15,724 nucleotides of DNA from Granulosicoccus sp965367215 (GTDB taxonomy: Bacteria; Pseudomonadota; Gammaproteobacteria; Granulosicoccales; Granulosicoccaceae). Made by a program: the position numbers and the translations under genes. The notes below the pieces were generated by a model. It did not search any database. It worked only from the letters and a program-made list of their open reading frames with translations, and was not told the origin of the DNA. Below, piece by piece: positions 6,788 through 14,685 of the stretch; the first letter of the stretch is position 1, and each line of letters starts with the position of its first letter. The DNA is taken from the NCBI GenBank assembly GCA_965367215.1, contig CBDUIJ010000113.1, positions 1 to 15,724 on the forward strand. Reading direction: 5' to 3'.

Positions 6788-8281
6788 ATGAGTGATTCCA
6801 CGATTACAGCGCAGACTGCCTCGTCCTACGATGGCATTGGCCTCGATGCCCTCGAAAGGCGATTGCAGGATGACCTTGAATGCCTGTGTTATCCATCCGC
6901 GAACTGGGTCGCCAGTGCCGAGCGCGAGAACCCTGCGGATGCCGATGTACTCATCGTCGGTGGTGGGATGTGCGGATTGCTGGCCTGGTTTGCGCTGCGC
7001 ACTGCGGGCATTCACAACGTGCGCATCATCGATCAGAGCCCGGTGGGGCGGGAAGGTCCCTGGGTCAGCTATGCACGCATGGAAACCCTGCGCTCTCCCA
7101 AGCAGCTGACAGGTCCGGCATTCGGTATGGCTTCACTGACATTCCAGGCCTGGTACCGAGCCAGTTTTGGTGCAGAGCAGTGGGATGAACTGGACAAGAT
7201 TCCTCGGCCTCAATGGATGGAATACCTGCGCTGGTATCGCAAGGCGCTGCAAGTGCCGGTTGAAAACAATGTGCGCCTGACCAAGGTCGAATCACAGGGC
7301 GAGCTTCTCGCGCTGACCCTTGACGGTGCTGACACGCCTGCTATTACCGTGCGCAAGCTGGTCTATGCCACCGGCCGTGACGGCATTGCCAAGGCCAATA
7401 TTCCCGAGTTTGTCAGTGGCGTCGATGCATCGCGCTGGGCGCACTCTTCCCACGATATCGATTTTGCCGCCCTCAAGGGCAAGCGGGTTGCCGTGGTGGG
7501 TGTCGGTGCCTCGGCGGTGGACAATGCGGCCGAAGCGCTGGAAGCCGGTGCGCGCGAAGTGCGCCATCTGATCCGGCGAAGCGAGATGCCCACCATCAAC
7601 AAGATGATGGGTATCGGCAGCTATGGTTTTGTTGCGGGCTATGCAGAACTTTCCGATGAATGGCGCTGGCGCTTCATGCAGTATTCCTTCGCCACCCAGA
7701 CACCGTCGCCACGCGGCTCCACGATGCGCGTGAGCCGGCACGAGAATGCCTGGTTCCACTTTGGCAAGGCGGTCAGTGCCGTGAGTGAAACTGCCGAAGG
7801 TCTGCTCATCCACTTTGCCGACGGCAGTCAGCTGGAAACCGATTTTCTCATTCTGGGTACCGGTTTCAGCACCGACCCTCTGGCTCGTCGTGAACTGGGT
7901 GAGGCGGCCGCCAATATCCTGCTGTGGGGGGATGCCTACACGCCTCCAGCGGATGAAGAAAATGCAGACCTGGGGCGCTTTCCCTACCTGTCCGATGACT
8001 TCACATTTCGTGAGAAGCAGGCAGGCGAGACACCCTGGTTGAAACATGTCTACTGCTTCAATTACGGGGCGACAGCCAGTCTGGGTAAAGTCAGTGGCGA
8101 CATACCCGGAATCTCGGAGGGTGCTCGCTGGCTGGCGAAGTCTCTCTCTGCTCGACTCTACCAGGAAGACATTGCCATTCACTGGCAGCACATGCAGGAC
8201 TACTCCAAGCCCGAACTGCAGGGCGACGAATGGACACCGTCGGAACTGCCCGACTCATCGATGGCTCGCGAAGCCATCTGA
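6788..8281 (+). CDS. FAD/NAD(P)-dependent oxidoreductase, flavin monooxygenase-like
   Basis: Two dinucleotide-binding Rossmann motifs are present: VLIVGGGMCG near residues 54-63 for FAD and VAVVGVGASA near 234-243 for NADPH. A late LILGTGFSTDP corresponds to the conserved C-terminal G-x-G-F motif of flavin monooxygenases. Between the nucleotide motifs, WAHSSHD (217-223) occupies the place of the FMO fingerprint but departs from the strict FxGxxxH pattern, so this is a divergent member. Such cytosolic enzymes oxygenate N, S or carbonyl carbon. The gene opens the right-hand locus after a 181-bp gap, which holds no gene and only a weak promoter candidate (extended -10 TGCTATCGT at 6722-6730). 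ATG 6788 has weak upstream purine signals (GAG 9 nt away). The next gene begins one base after its stop. Confidence 0.9.
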   Translation: MSDSTITAQTASSYDGIGLDALERRLQDDLECLCYPSANWVASAERENPADADVLIVGGGMCGLLAWFALRTAGIHNVRIIDQSPVGREGPWVSYARMETLRSPKQLTGPAFGMASLTFQAWYRASFGAEQWDELDKIPRPQWMEYLRWYRKALQVPVENNVRLTKVESQGELLALTLDGADTPAITVRKLVYATGRDGIAKANIPEFVSGVDASRWAHSSHDIDFAALKGKRVAVVGVGASAVDNAAEALEAGAREVRHLIRRSEMPTINKMMGIGSYGFVAGYAELSDEWRWRFMQYSFATQTPSPRGSTMRVSRHENAWFHFGKAVSAVSETAEGLLIHFADGSQLETDFLILGTGFSTDPLARRELGEAAANILLWGDAYTPPADEENADLGRFPYLSDDFTFREKQAGETPWLKHVYCFNYGATASLGKVSGDIPGISEGARWLAKSLSARLYQEDIAIHWQHMQDYSKPELQGDEWTPSELPDSSMAREAI

Positions 8282-8282
8282 C

Positions 8283-8798
8283 ATGCCGCAACCACACCCA
8301 GAAAACTCTATGGCAATGGAAAGTTCGACCGCTGTACGCTACAGCAGCATCCAGGAAAATTCACCGCTGATGGAGGCGCTGCAAACCCGCAGCAATGTCC
8401 TGCAGTTGACACAGCAGGCGGAAGACGCGGTGTTGAAACCGGTGGATTGCGGGGGCTGGTCACATTCGCTGCGTGCTGCACTGGCAGCCAGAATTGCCGT
8501 GAACAATGGCTTGCCTGAACTGGCGGATCATTATGCCTCGATGATTTCCGACGATGCCTGCAAGCCGGTTGCCGATACCGACAATGATGGCAGCGGCCAG
8601 AACCTGAGCCATGTGGTTGCGTACATGGACAGTGTGGCTGTCAGTCCACGAGATGTGGTCGATACCGACATCAGCGAGCTGCAGCAGCAGGGTGTCAGCG
8701 ATGCCGATATCGTCAGGCTGACGGAATTGAATGCCTTCATGGCCTATCAGGTGCGCCTGGTCGCCGGTCTCCGACTACTGGGTGAGGTGCCCGCATGA
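8283..8798 (+). CDS. CMD domain protein, Avi_7170-like
   Basis: The 171-residue protein is helical and contains CGGWSHSLRAALAARIAVNN at about residues 56-75. A later segment is LNAFMAYQVRLVAGLRLLGE. This is the pattern of the carboxymuconolactone-decarboxylase-like Avi_7170 family, which is typically found next to the Avi_7169 peroxidase-related family, as here. It lacks the CxxC redox pair of AhpD, so it may be a structural or catalytic partner rather than a peroxidase. The start at 8283 lies one base after the monooxygenase stop. An ATG at 8310 is an alternative. The open frame extends upstream to 8046, but that part overlaps the monooxygenase and is not coding. The stop overlaps the next start (ATGA). 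Family assignment is from memory. Confidence 0.8.
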   Translation: MPQPHPENSMAMESSTAVRYSSIQENSPLMEALQTRSNVLQLTQQAEDAVLKPVDCGGWSHSLRAALAARIAVNNGLPELADHYASMISDDACKPVADTDNDGSGQNLSHVVAYMDSVAVSPRDVVDTDISELQQQGVSDADIVRLTELNAFMAYQVRLVAGLRLLGEVPA

Positions 8799-9382
8799 GC
8801 CAGGTCATTCACAAGTTCACCAAGCGGGTGCCGGAATGGCGACCGCGAGTCAAACCGGTTGTGCTGGAAGAGGCCACCGCAGAACAGCTCGACGCTCTGC
8901 AAGTGACGCCGTCGAATACCAAGGTATCGGACTATGTGCTGGTGCTGGCGCACGATGTCGAGACGCTGAAAGTCCGATCTCCACTGTTCAATGCCATCAT
9001 GTATGACAGGGGTGGGCTCAGTCGGGCAGAGCGTGAGATCGGGGCGCTGGGAGCCTCCGTCATCAATCGTTGCATCTATTGTGCAGCCGTGCATGCATCA
9101 CGTCATGCCCAGCTGACCAAGGATGATTCGGTGACAGACTTGCTGTTCAGTGAAGGTGAATCTGCGACACTGGGACCACGTGATCAGGCCATCTTCGATT
9201 TCGCGAAGGAACTGGCGAAGACGCCTTCCGAAGCCAATGCGAGTCATGTGAAGGCGCTGCGCGAAGCGGGATTGACCGAGCTTGAAATACTCGATCTGGT
9301 CTTGTCATCGTCATTGTTCGGCTGGGCCAATCGACTGATGCACGTGCTCGGCGATCCGGTTCGTCGCGGAGACAAGTCATGA
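8795..9382 (+). CDS. AhpD-like peroxidase-related protein, Avi_7169-like
   Basis: This 195-residue protein carries the AhpD/CMD redox signature: Glu81, then NRCIYCAAVHAS with Cys93, Cys96 and His100. In AhpD-type proteins these residues form the proton relay and the thiol/disulfide centre. The all-helical remainder (DQAIFDFAKELAKTP, LTELEILDLVLSSSLFGWANRLM) is typical of peroxidase-related family members. It overlaps the preceding gene by ATGA with a GGTGAGG ribosome site just upstream, and it overlaps the next gene by four bases. The tight coupling implies stoichiometric expression with the CMD partner and the monooxygenase. It could reduce a peroxide made by the flavin enzyme, or act directly on the substrate. 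Neither role can be decided from sequence. Confidence 0.87.
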   Translation: MSQVIHKFTKRVPEWRPRVKPVVLEEATAEQLDALQVTPSNTKVSDYVLVLAHDVETLKVRSPLFNAIMYDRGGLSRAEREIGALGASVINRCIYCAAVHASRHAQLTKDDSVTDLLFSEGESATLGPRDQAIFDFAKELAKTPSEANASHVKALREAGLTELEILDLVLSSSLFGWANRLMHVLGDPVRRGDKS

Positions 9383-10479
9383 GTGCCGAGTCGATACGCG
9401 TCGGCCTGGCAGGCGCCGGGTCCATCGCCTTTGGAACGGCAGCTCTGCTGTGCCAGAACGCTCATCAACCCATGTTGTGGTCACCTTCGGGTGAGCGTAC
9501 CCGGGAGTTGACGCAGGGTGCTGCGCTGAACGCCTGCAATGCCATCGAGGGCGATTTTCATCCGGCCGTGGCTGAAGATGCCGCGCAACTGGCGGCATCG
9601 AACGATGTGCTCATGCTGGTATTGCCTGGCTACGGGCACAAGGCCGTCATGGACGCACTGGTTCCGCACATCCAGCCGCATCACACCATCATCATTTCAT
9701 CGCATGCTTCTCTGGGGGCCTTGTATCTGGCTGCTCGCTTGAAGGAGCGGGATATCAGTGTGCCGATCATTGCCTGGGGCACTACCATCGTCACCGGCCG
9801 GCAACAGAGCATGAGCTCGGTCATGGTCAATACCATACGCGCGCAGGTGGATTTCTGTGCGGTGCCCAGCAGCGCCAACGAGGCGGCCCTGGCCTTGTGC
9901 CAATCCCTGTTCGGGGAGCGCTTCGTGCAGCGCGACGGGCTACTGGCCATTTCATTGTCCAATCTCAATCCGCAGAATCACATGGGTATTGCCATGGGTA
10001 ACATGAGTCGGATGGAAAGGGGCGAGACCTGGAGTCAGGGGCAGAATCTGACACCGAAGATTGGTGCCTTGCTCGAAGCACTGGACCTGGAACGACTGGC
10101 GATTGCCGAGGCACTGGGATTGAAAGTGCGCACCATCTTCGAGCATTTTCATCTGTCCTTTCATGTTCCGGTGGCCTCCATCTCCGAGATGAATCAGGCC
10201 ATGCATGAACAGGGTAATGGAGGCACCGGGCCTGCAACTGCCGATAGTCGCTACGTGACCGAGGATGTCCCTTATGGTCTGGTGGTGACGGCAGCGCTGG
10301 GTCAGCTGGTTGGCAAGCCTGCGACCTTGCACGAAGCCGGAGTTGCACTGTTTTCGGCCATGTATGAAAGAGACTTTGCCGCCGAGAATGATCTGCTGGC
10401 TGCTCTGCAGCTGGATAGCGTCGCCCTTGAGCAGCTGCGAGATGCTGCCTATAGCGGTGTGCTCGATTCGAGTCAGTAA
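9379..10479 (+). CDS. NAD(P)-dependent opine dehydrogenase family protein
   Basis: An N-terminal Rossmann fold begins VGLAGAGSIAFG (about 8-19). The central helical part has SLSNLNPQNHMG (about 193-203), which matches the opine dehydrogenase active-site pattern of Asn followed by NP-x-x-H, with His201 the likely catalytic base. Opine dehydrogenases reversibly join an amino acid and a 2-oxo acid by reductive N-alkylation. In a locus with an importer and oxidases, the oxidative cleavage direction is more plausible, but this is inference. The length of 366 residues is normal for the family. GGAG lies 7 nt before the ATG, which overlaps the stop of the peroxidase-like gene. A 126-bp gap separates it from the transporter genes. 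Confidence 0.88.
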   Translation: MSAESIRVGLAGAGSIAFGTAALLCQNAHQPMLWSPSGERTRELTQGAALNACNAIEGDFHPAVAEDAAQLAASNDVLMLVLPGYGHKAVMDALVPHIQPHHTIIISSHASLGALYLAARLKERDISVPIIAWGTTIVTGRQQSMSSVMVNTIRAQVDFCAVPSSANEAALALCQSLFGERFVQRDGLLAISLSNLNPQNHMGIAMGNMSRMERGETWSQGQNLTPKIGALLEALDLERLAIAEALGLKVRTIFEHFHLSFHVPVASISEMNQAMHEQGNGGTGPATADSRYVTEDVPYGLVVTAALGQLVGKPATLHEAGVALFSAMYERDFAAENDLLAALQLDSVALEQLRDAAYSGVLDSSQ

Positions 10480-10519
10480 TCCTGTTCTACCCAGGCTATG
10501 TCCGACATTGTTTCGTTCG

Positions 10520-10539
10520 GGCTGTGTCAATAAACAGCC
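10520..10539 (+). other. hairpin between the enzyme and transporter genes
   Basis: GGCTGT (10520-10525) pairs with ACAGCC (10534-10539) around an 8-nt AU-rich loop. No T-tract follows, so this is not a convincing terminator. It may stabilise the downstream transcript for the binding protein or mark the end of an enzyme transcript. Confidence 0.35.
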
Positions 10540-10605
10540 ACATGTAGTAGGTTCGACGATGCCTCTTCAAGGTATCGATAACCAACATCACCGGAGAACA
10601 TGAAC

Positions 10606-11712
10606 ATGAAACCGATCAATACCAGCCGTCGCAAGTTTCTGGGGACCGCAGCTGCTGCCAGTACGGTGTTTGCAGCCACGCCCTACATTCGTACGGCCTA
10701 TGCCGATACGGGCGAAGTGAATATCTGGACTTACGACAGCTTTGTACCCGAAGCGTTTCGCAAGCAGTTCGAAAAAGACACCGGCATCAAGGTCAACATT
10801 CGTCTGGTTGATGACCAGGGCAAGCAGTTCAACCTGCTGGCAGCCGAAGCCCCCAACCCCACGGTGGACATCGTGACTGTTGCCGGCCATCGTTTTCTGC
10901 AGTTCATCGATTCGGAACTGCTGGCCCCCATGGATAGTGACCGACTCAGCAACTGGGGCAATCTGAACCCCATCTACACTGAGAGCGATTGGGCGACCAT
11001 CAATGGACACAAGTGGGGCGCACCCATTCTCTCCGGTGCCGAGATACTGGCCTACAACACCGAACTGGTATCCGCGGACGAAGCTCGCAGCTGGGATGTC
11101 ATGTTCTCCGAAAAATACAAGCAGCAGACCGCTTACATCATCCAGGACATGATGTCCATCGTGATGCTCTACAAGGGCTACGACGGCAATATGGTCGAGT
11201 ATCTGGATGATCCGGAAAAAGCCGCGGCCATTGTTGCCGAGGCTCGTGACTTCCTGATCGACAAGAAGGATCTGGTTCGCAAGTACTACGATGGCGGTGC
11301 AGAGATTCAGCAGATGTTCATCAATCAGGACATCGCATTGGGTCACGCCTGGAATGGCCCCATTGCAAAACTGATCAACGATGGCTTCCCGGTCGACATG
11401 ACCATCCCCAAGGAAGGCAGCTACGGATTCGTCTACACGCTGAATATCGCCAACAACGCCCCCAATGCCGATAACGCCTATACCTTCCTGAATGCACTGC
11501 TGGCCTCATCCGAGATCGGTGCTGCCATGACCAGCGAAACAGGCTTCATCTCCACTTACAAGGATGCCTCGCAGCACCTGAGCGATCTGGAAAAGAAATC
11601 CACCTCCTTCACTGAGGAAGAGTTGGCGGGTCTGAAATTCTTCCGTGCCGAAGCCAACGAGATGAAATACGGTCTGGTTGATCCGGCGGTGGAGCAGATC
11701 AAGGCGGCCTAG
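10606..11712 (+). CDS. ABC transporter periplasmic substrate-binding protein, polyamine (PotD/PotF) type, Tat-exported
   Basis: The N-terminus MKPINTSRRKFLGTAAAAST is a twin-arginine signal peptide with RR at 8-9, a hydrophobic stretch and a likely cleavage after AYA (33). The mature protein begins DTGEVNIWTYDSFVPEAF and continues with FEKDTGIKVNIRLVDD. This is the opening of the family of binding proteins for putrescine, spermidine and related cationic compounds. Tat export implies folding in the cytoplasm first. ATG 10606 has GGAG 9 nt upstream and is preferred to the ATG at 10600 (3 nt). It is followed by two permeases and an ATPase, a complete importer. The exact ligand may be a polyamine, an amino-acid derivative or an opine. 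Sequence alone does not say. Confidence 0.93.
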   Translation: MKPINTSRRKFLGTAAAASTVFAATPYIRTAYADTGEVNIWTYDSFVPEAFRKQFEKDTGIKVNIRLVDDQGKQFNLLAAEAPNPTVDIVTVAGHRFLQFIDSELLAPMDSDRLSNWGNLNPIYTESDWATINGHKWGAPILSGAEILAYNTELVSADEARSWDVMFSEKYKQQTAYIIQDMMSIVMLYKGYDGNMVEYLDDPEKAAAIVAEARDFLIDKKDLVRKYYDGGAEIQQMFINQDIALGHAWNGPIAKLINDGFPVDMTIPKEGSYGFVYTLNIANNAPNADNAYTFLNALLASSEIGAAMTSETGFISTYKDASQHLSDLEKKSTSFTEEELAGLKFFRAEANEMKYGLVDPAVEQIKAA

Positions 11713-11752
11713 TGTGATAACTGACGTGCAGAATCAACAAAAGGAAAGTTCT

Positions 11753-12733
11753 GTGGGTTCCCTGGCCAATGGGTCAGGGAGTGCAGGGCAGGGGCCGGGT
11801 GACAAGATTCCCTTCTGGGGAAGAGTGTCCGGCCGACGGGGCTACCAGGCACTGGTGGATTTTCTGTTTGCCTCGGAGCGTCGCCAGTTTGCGCTGCTCG
11901 CTGGCATACCCTTCATCTGGGTACTGACCCAGCACCTGGGGCCTGTTCTGCAGATGCTGTACGTCAGTTTTCTGGATGCCTATCCAGTGGCGGTGGGTGC
12001 GGAGACGCACCTGACGCTGAAGCATTATCTGTTGTTCTTCGAAGAATCCGTTTACCGGATGCCCTTCCTGCGCACCATGACCTATTCGTTTGCGCTGACA
12101 TTCGCCACCCTGATCATCGTCTATCCGGTGGCCTATTTCCTGGCACGTCATGTCAAGCGCCAGAATCAGCTGGCCTTTCTGTTGCTGCTGCTGATTCCTT
12201 TCTGGGTGGGCGAGATTGTCAGAACCTTTGCCATCATGATCCTGTTGGGCAACAACGGTGCGGTCAACTTGCTGCTGAAATCCCTGGGCTTCATCGATCG
12301 CCCCATCCCGTTCATGTACACCGGGTTTTCGGTCAGCTTCGGGGTGATCTATCTGACGTCTCTGTACATGCTGCTGCCCTTGTATTCGGCGCTGGAGAAG
12401 ATACCTGCCAGTTATTCGGAAGCGGCATCCGATCTGGGTGCCGGTGCCTGGACGCGTTTTCGTCGGGTGACCTTGCCATTGTCCTATGAAGGGGTTGCGT
12501 CCGGCTGTACGCTGGTCTTCCTGATGTCCACCGGCTTCTACGCAGCACCGGTGTTGCTGGGTGGTCCCAGTACGACCGTGTTTGCCGAGACCATTGCCGG
12601 TTTCTTCCACGTGGCCGGTGATCGCTGGCCGACCGGGGCGGCCTTTGCCTGCATCCTGTTTCTGAGCTCACTCATCATCACTGCACTATTCATGAAATTC
12701 ATGGGACGACTGTCCAGCAGGGGACAACGATGA
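11753..12733 (+). CDS. ABC transporter permease, PotB-like
   Basis: This inner-membrane permease has about six transmembrane segments, the first near FALLAGIPFIWVLTQHLG. The conserved EAA loop, EAASDLGAGAWTRFRRVTLP, docks the ATPase. The preferred start is GTG 11753, because AAGGA sits 7 nt upstream. This gives 326 residues with a short flexible Gly/Ser-rich N-terminus. A longer frame from ATG 11678 would overlap the binding-protein gene and lacks such a site. It is coupled to the second permease by an ATGA overlap. It forms the membrane channel of the importer together with that protein. Confidence 0.92.
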   Translation: MGSLANGSGSAGQGPGDKIPFWGRVSGRRGYQALVDFLFASERRQFALLAGIPFIWVLTQHLGPVLQMLYVSFLDAYPVAVGAETHLTLKHYLLFFEESVYRMPFLRTMTYSFALTFATLIIVYPVAYFLARHVKRQNQLAFLLLLLIPFWVGEIVRTFAIMILLGNNGAVNLLLKSLGFIDRPIPFMYTGFSVSFGVIYLTSLYMLLPLYSALEKIPASYSEAASDLGAGAWTRFRRVTLPLSYEGVASGCTLVFLMSTGFYAAPVLLGGPSTTVFAETIAGFFHVAGDRWPTGAAFACILFLSSLIITALFMKFMGRLSSRGQR

Positions 12734-13518
12734 CCGGTAAAACGCGAATACTGATGTCGCTGATCTATGCGGCATTCGTGGTGTATGTCTTCGTACCGCT
12801 GACCATGATGGTTGTCATGGGATTCAAGGATTCCAAGTTCATCGGCTTTCCCATCAAGAGCTGGACGTTGGACTGGTATGGCCGGGTCTTTCAGGATACC
12901 GAGGTCATGAGTGTGTTCGGCTATTCCGTGCTGATCGCCATCGGTTCGACTCTGGTGTCATTGCTGATAGGTACCTGGATTGCAGTATTGCTCGCAGGCC
13001 GAAAGTTCTTCGGTCGAGCGCTGATCTTCAGCCTGACCATCCTGCCCGCGGTGGTGCCCGGTATCATCTCGGCCATCGCCTTTCGAATCTATGCACGGCT
13101 GCTGGGCATCGAGCCCGGCATGATGGCTGTCATCTGGGCGCATGCGGTTCACAACGTCCCGTTTGTGGTGCTGGTGATCGTTGCCCGGTTGAGCACCATG
13201 CCAACCAATTACATCGAGGCGGCGCGCGATCTCGGGGCTGACCCGCTGGTGGCTTTCACGCGAGTGACTCTGCCGTATCTGCGCCCGGCCATGATCGGTG
13301 CGGGAATCTTCTGCCTGCTGCTCAGCTTTGATGATTTCGTGCGATCGTATTTCCTCGGCGGCTATCAACCGACCTTGCCCGTATTGATATTTTCCAAGTT
13401 GCGTTCGGGCATGTCGCCAGAGATCAACGCCATATCCACTATCGTCATCGTCCTGACAGCCGTATTGGGCGTCTGGGCCGAGCGTTCCATGCGACGCATG
13501 AACGGAGCCAGTCGGTGA
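12730..13518 (+). CDS. ABC transporter permease, PotC-like
   Basis: This 262-residue second inner-membrane subunit has about six transmembrane segments, starting with LIYAAFVVYVFVPLTMMVVM. Its EAA loop reads EAARDLGADPLVAFTRVTLP (about 159-178). The C-terminal half contains the SFDDFVRSYFLGG sequence common to PotC-like permeases. AGGGGA lies just upstream of the ATG, which overlaps the stop of the first permease gene by four bases. Its own stop overlaps the ATPase start (GTGA). Confidence 0.93.
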   Translation: MTGKTRILMSLIYAAFVVYVFVPLTMMVVMGFKDSKFIGFPIKSWTLDWYGRVFQDTEVMSVFGYSVLIAIGSTLVSLLIGTWIAVLLAGRKFFGRALIFSLTILPAVVPGIISAIAFRIYARLLGIEPGMMAVIWAHAVHNVPFVVLVIVARLSTMPTNYIEAARDLGADPLVAFTRVTLPYLRPAMIGAGIFCLLLSFDDFVRSYFLGGYQPTLPVLIFSKLRSGMSPEINAISTIVIVLTAVLGVWAERSMRRMNGASR

Positions 13519-14645
13519 TCAGAGAAAACGGAAAAACCATTCAGGATGCAGCAAGCATGAGCCAGAACCCAGATACCCTCGTCCAGCTGCAGGGCGTATC
13601 CAAACGTTTCGGATCGGTCGTCGCGCTCGACGATCTCGACATCGATATCAGGGCCGGTGAATTCGTGACCTTTCTGGGGCCATCGGGTTGTGGCAAGTCC
13701 ACCACCCTGAGAATCCTTGGCGGTTTCGAGAAGCCGGATACCGGGCGCGTGATTCTGGACGGCGAGGATGTCACCCGCTTGCCGCCCAACAAGCGCAAGG
13801 TGAACATGGTCTTTCAGGACTATGCCCTGTTTCCTCACATGAGCGTTGCGCAGAACATCGACTTCGGTCTGGAGCTCAAGGGCTTGAGCGTGTCGCAGAT
13901 CGAAGCGCGGCGTCAGGAAGTCATGTCATTCCTGGAGCTGGGTGAATTCGGTTCACGCTATCCCGACCAGCTCTCCGGTGGGCAACGTCAGCGTGTGGCA
14001 CTGGCCCGCGCCCTGGCTCCCGATCCGGCCCTGCTGCTGCTGGATGAGCCTCTGGGTGCACTGGATGCCAAGCTGCGCTCGCAGGTGCAGCAGGAACTCA
14101 AGGCCATACAGCGTCGCACCAATACCACCTTCTTCTTCGTGACCCACGATCAGGACGAAGCACTGACCATGTCTGATCGAATCGTCGTGATGAACGGTGG
14201 CAAGGTGGAGCAGGACGGTACGCCCGAGGATCTGTATCTGCGCCCCGCCAGTCGGTTTGTAGCCGAGTTCATTGGAGAAACCAATCTGCTGAACGGCCAT
14301 TGTCTGGGCATGGAAGGCGATGAGGTGGTGATCGACTGGCTCGGAACTCCGGTTCGGGCACGCGCCGGTGGTCTGCAGCCGATCAAGGGTTCGGAAGTGA
14401 CCTGTTCCCTGCGTCTGGAGAAACTGGGCTGTGAGCCGAGTCGCTCAGGCAGCGATATGGCCATACCGGCACATATCGCCAACAAGGTATTCATGGGAAG
14501 TCGTACTGCGGTTACTGTCAGTGTCGACGCTGCGCCGGAGGTTCTGCTGCGCGCCTATGTGGATGCCGAGCTGGCCATCGGCTCTGTGGGCGATGCGGTG
14601 CAGATCGGCTGGGACAGCGCCAATCTTGCCTTGCTGCGCCAGTAG
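13515..14645 (+). CDS. ABC transporter ATP-binding protein, PotA-like
   Basis: All nucleotide-binding motifs are intact: Walker A GPSGCGKST (55-63), Q-loop Gln101 in MVFQDYALFPHM, signature LSGGQRQR (153-160), Walker B LLLLDEP (173-179), D-loop GALD and switch His211 in FFVTHDQDEA. After about residue 235 comes the TOBE-type regulatory domain found in polyamine and spermidine importer ATPases (EFIGETNLLNG, then SLRLEKLG). The GTG start at 13515 has GGAG 7 nt upstream and overlaps the permease stop. ATG 13557 is a weaker alternative. It energises import by the two permeases. Confidence 0.95.
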   Translation: MIRENGKTIQDAASMSQNPDTLVQLQGVSKRFGSVVALDDLDIDIRAGEFVTFLGPSGCGKSTTLRILGGFEKPDTGRVILDGEDVTRLPPNKRKVNMVFQDYALFPHMSVAQNIDFGLELKGLSVSQIEARRQEVMSFLELGEFGSRYPDQLSGGQRQRVALARALAPDPALLLLDEPLGALDAKLRSQVQQELKAIQRRTNTTFFFVTHDQDEALTMSDRIVVMNGGKVEQDGTPEDLYLRPASRFVAEFIGETNLLNGHCLGMEGDEVVIDWLGTPVRARAGGLQPIKGSEVTCSLRLEKLGCEPSRSGSDMAIPAHIANKVFMGSRTAVTVSVDAAPEVLLRAYVDAELAIGSVGDAVQIGWDSANLALLRQ

Positions 14646-14656
14646 CCTGTATTGTC

Positions 14657-14677
14657 CCTGTCGATACCCGTGACAGG
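14657..14677 (+). promoter_or_regulatory. hairpin covering the ribosome-binding site of the small peptidoglycan-binding-fold gene
   Basis: CCTGTC (14657-14662) pairs perfectly with GACAGG (14672-14677) across a 9-nt loop. The AGGA Shine-Dalgarno site (14675-14678) of the gene at 14686 lies in the 3' arm. The fold could hold back translation. There is no T-tract. Confidence 0.4.
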
Positions 14678-14685
14678 AACAGTGA

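Noticed and set aside
6431..7015. 194-codon minus-strand open frame spanning the gap between the MFS and monooxygenase genes
   Set aside because: It overlaps both well-supported plus-strand genes, and its sequence has no recognisable pattern. The 181-bp gap itself shows no gene.
7292..8191. 299-codon minus-strand open frame across the monooxygenase gene
   Set aside because: The opposite strand encodes an intact FAD/NADPH enzyme. This frame shows no domain and is the usual mirror frame of high-GC genes.
8046..8282. Upstream extension of the CMD-like gene
   Set aside because: The frame is open but overlaps the monooxygenase coding sequence in another frame. The protein-like part begins at the ATG at 8283.
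11678..11752. Earlier ATG start for the first permease
   Set aside because: It would overlap the binding-protein gene and add an Arg/Ser-rich stretch, while GTG 11753 has a clear AAGGA site at proper spacing.
11774..12610. 278-codon minus-strand open frame across the first permease gene
   Set aside because: It is very rich in Gln, His and Arg, as expected from reading hydrophobic membrane codons backwards.
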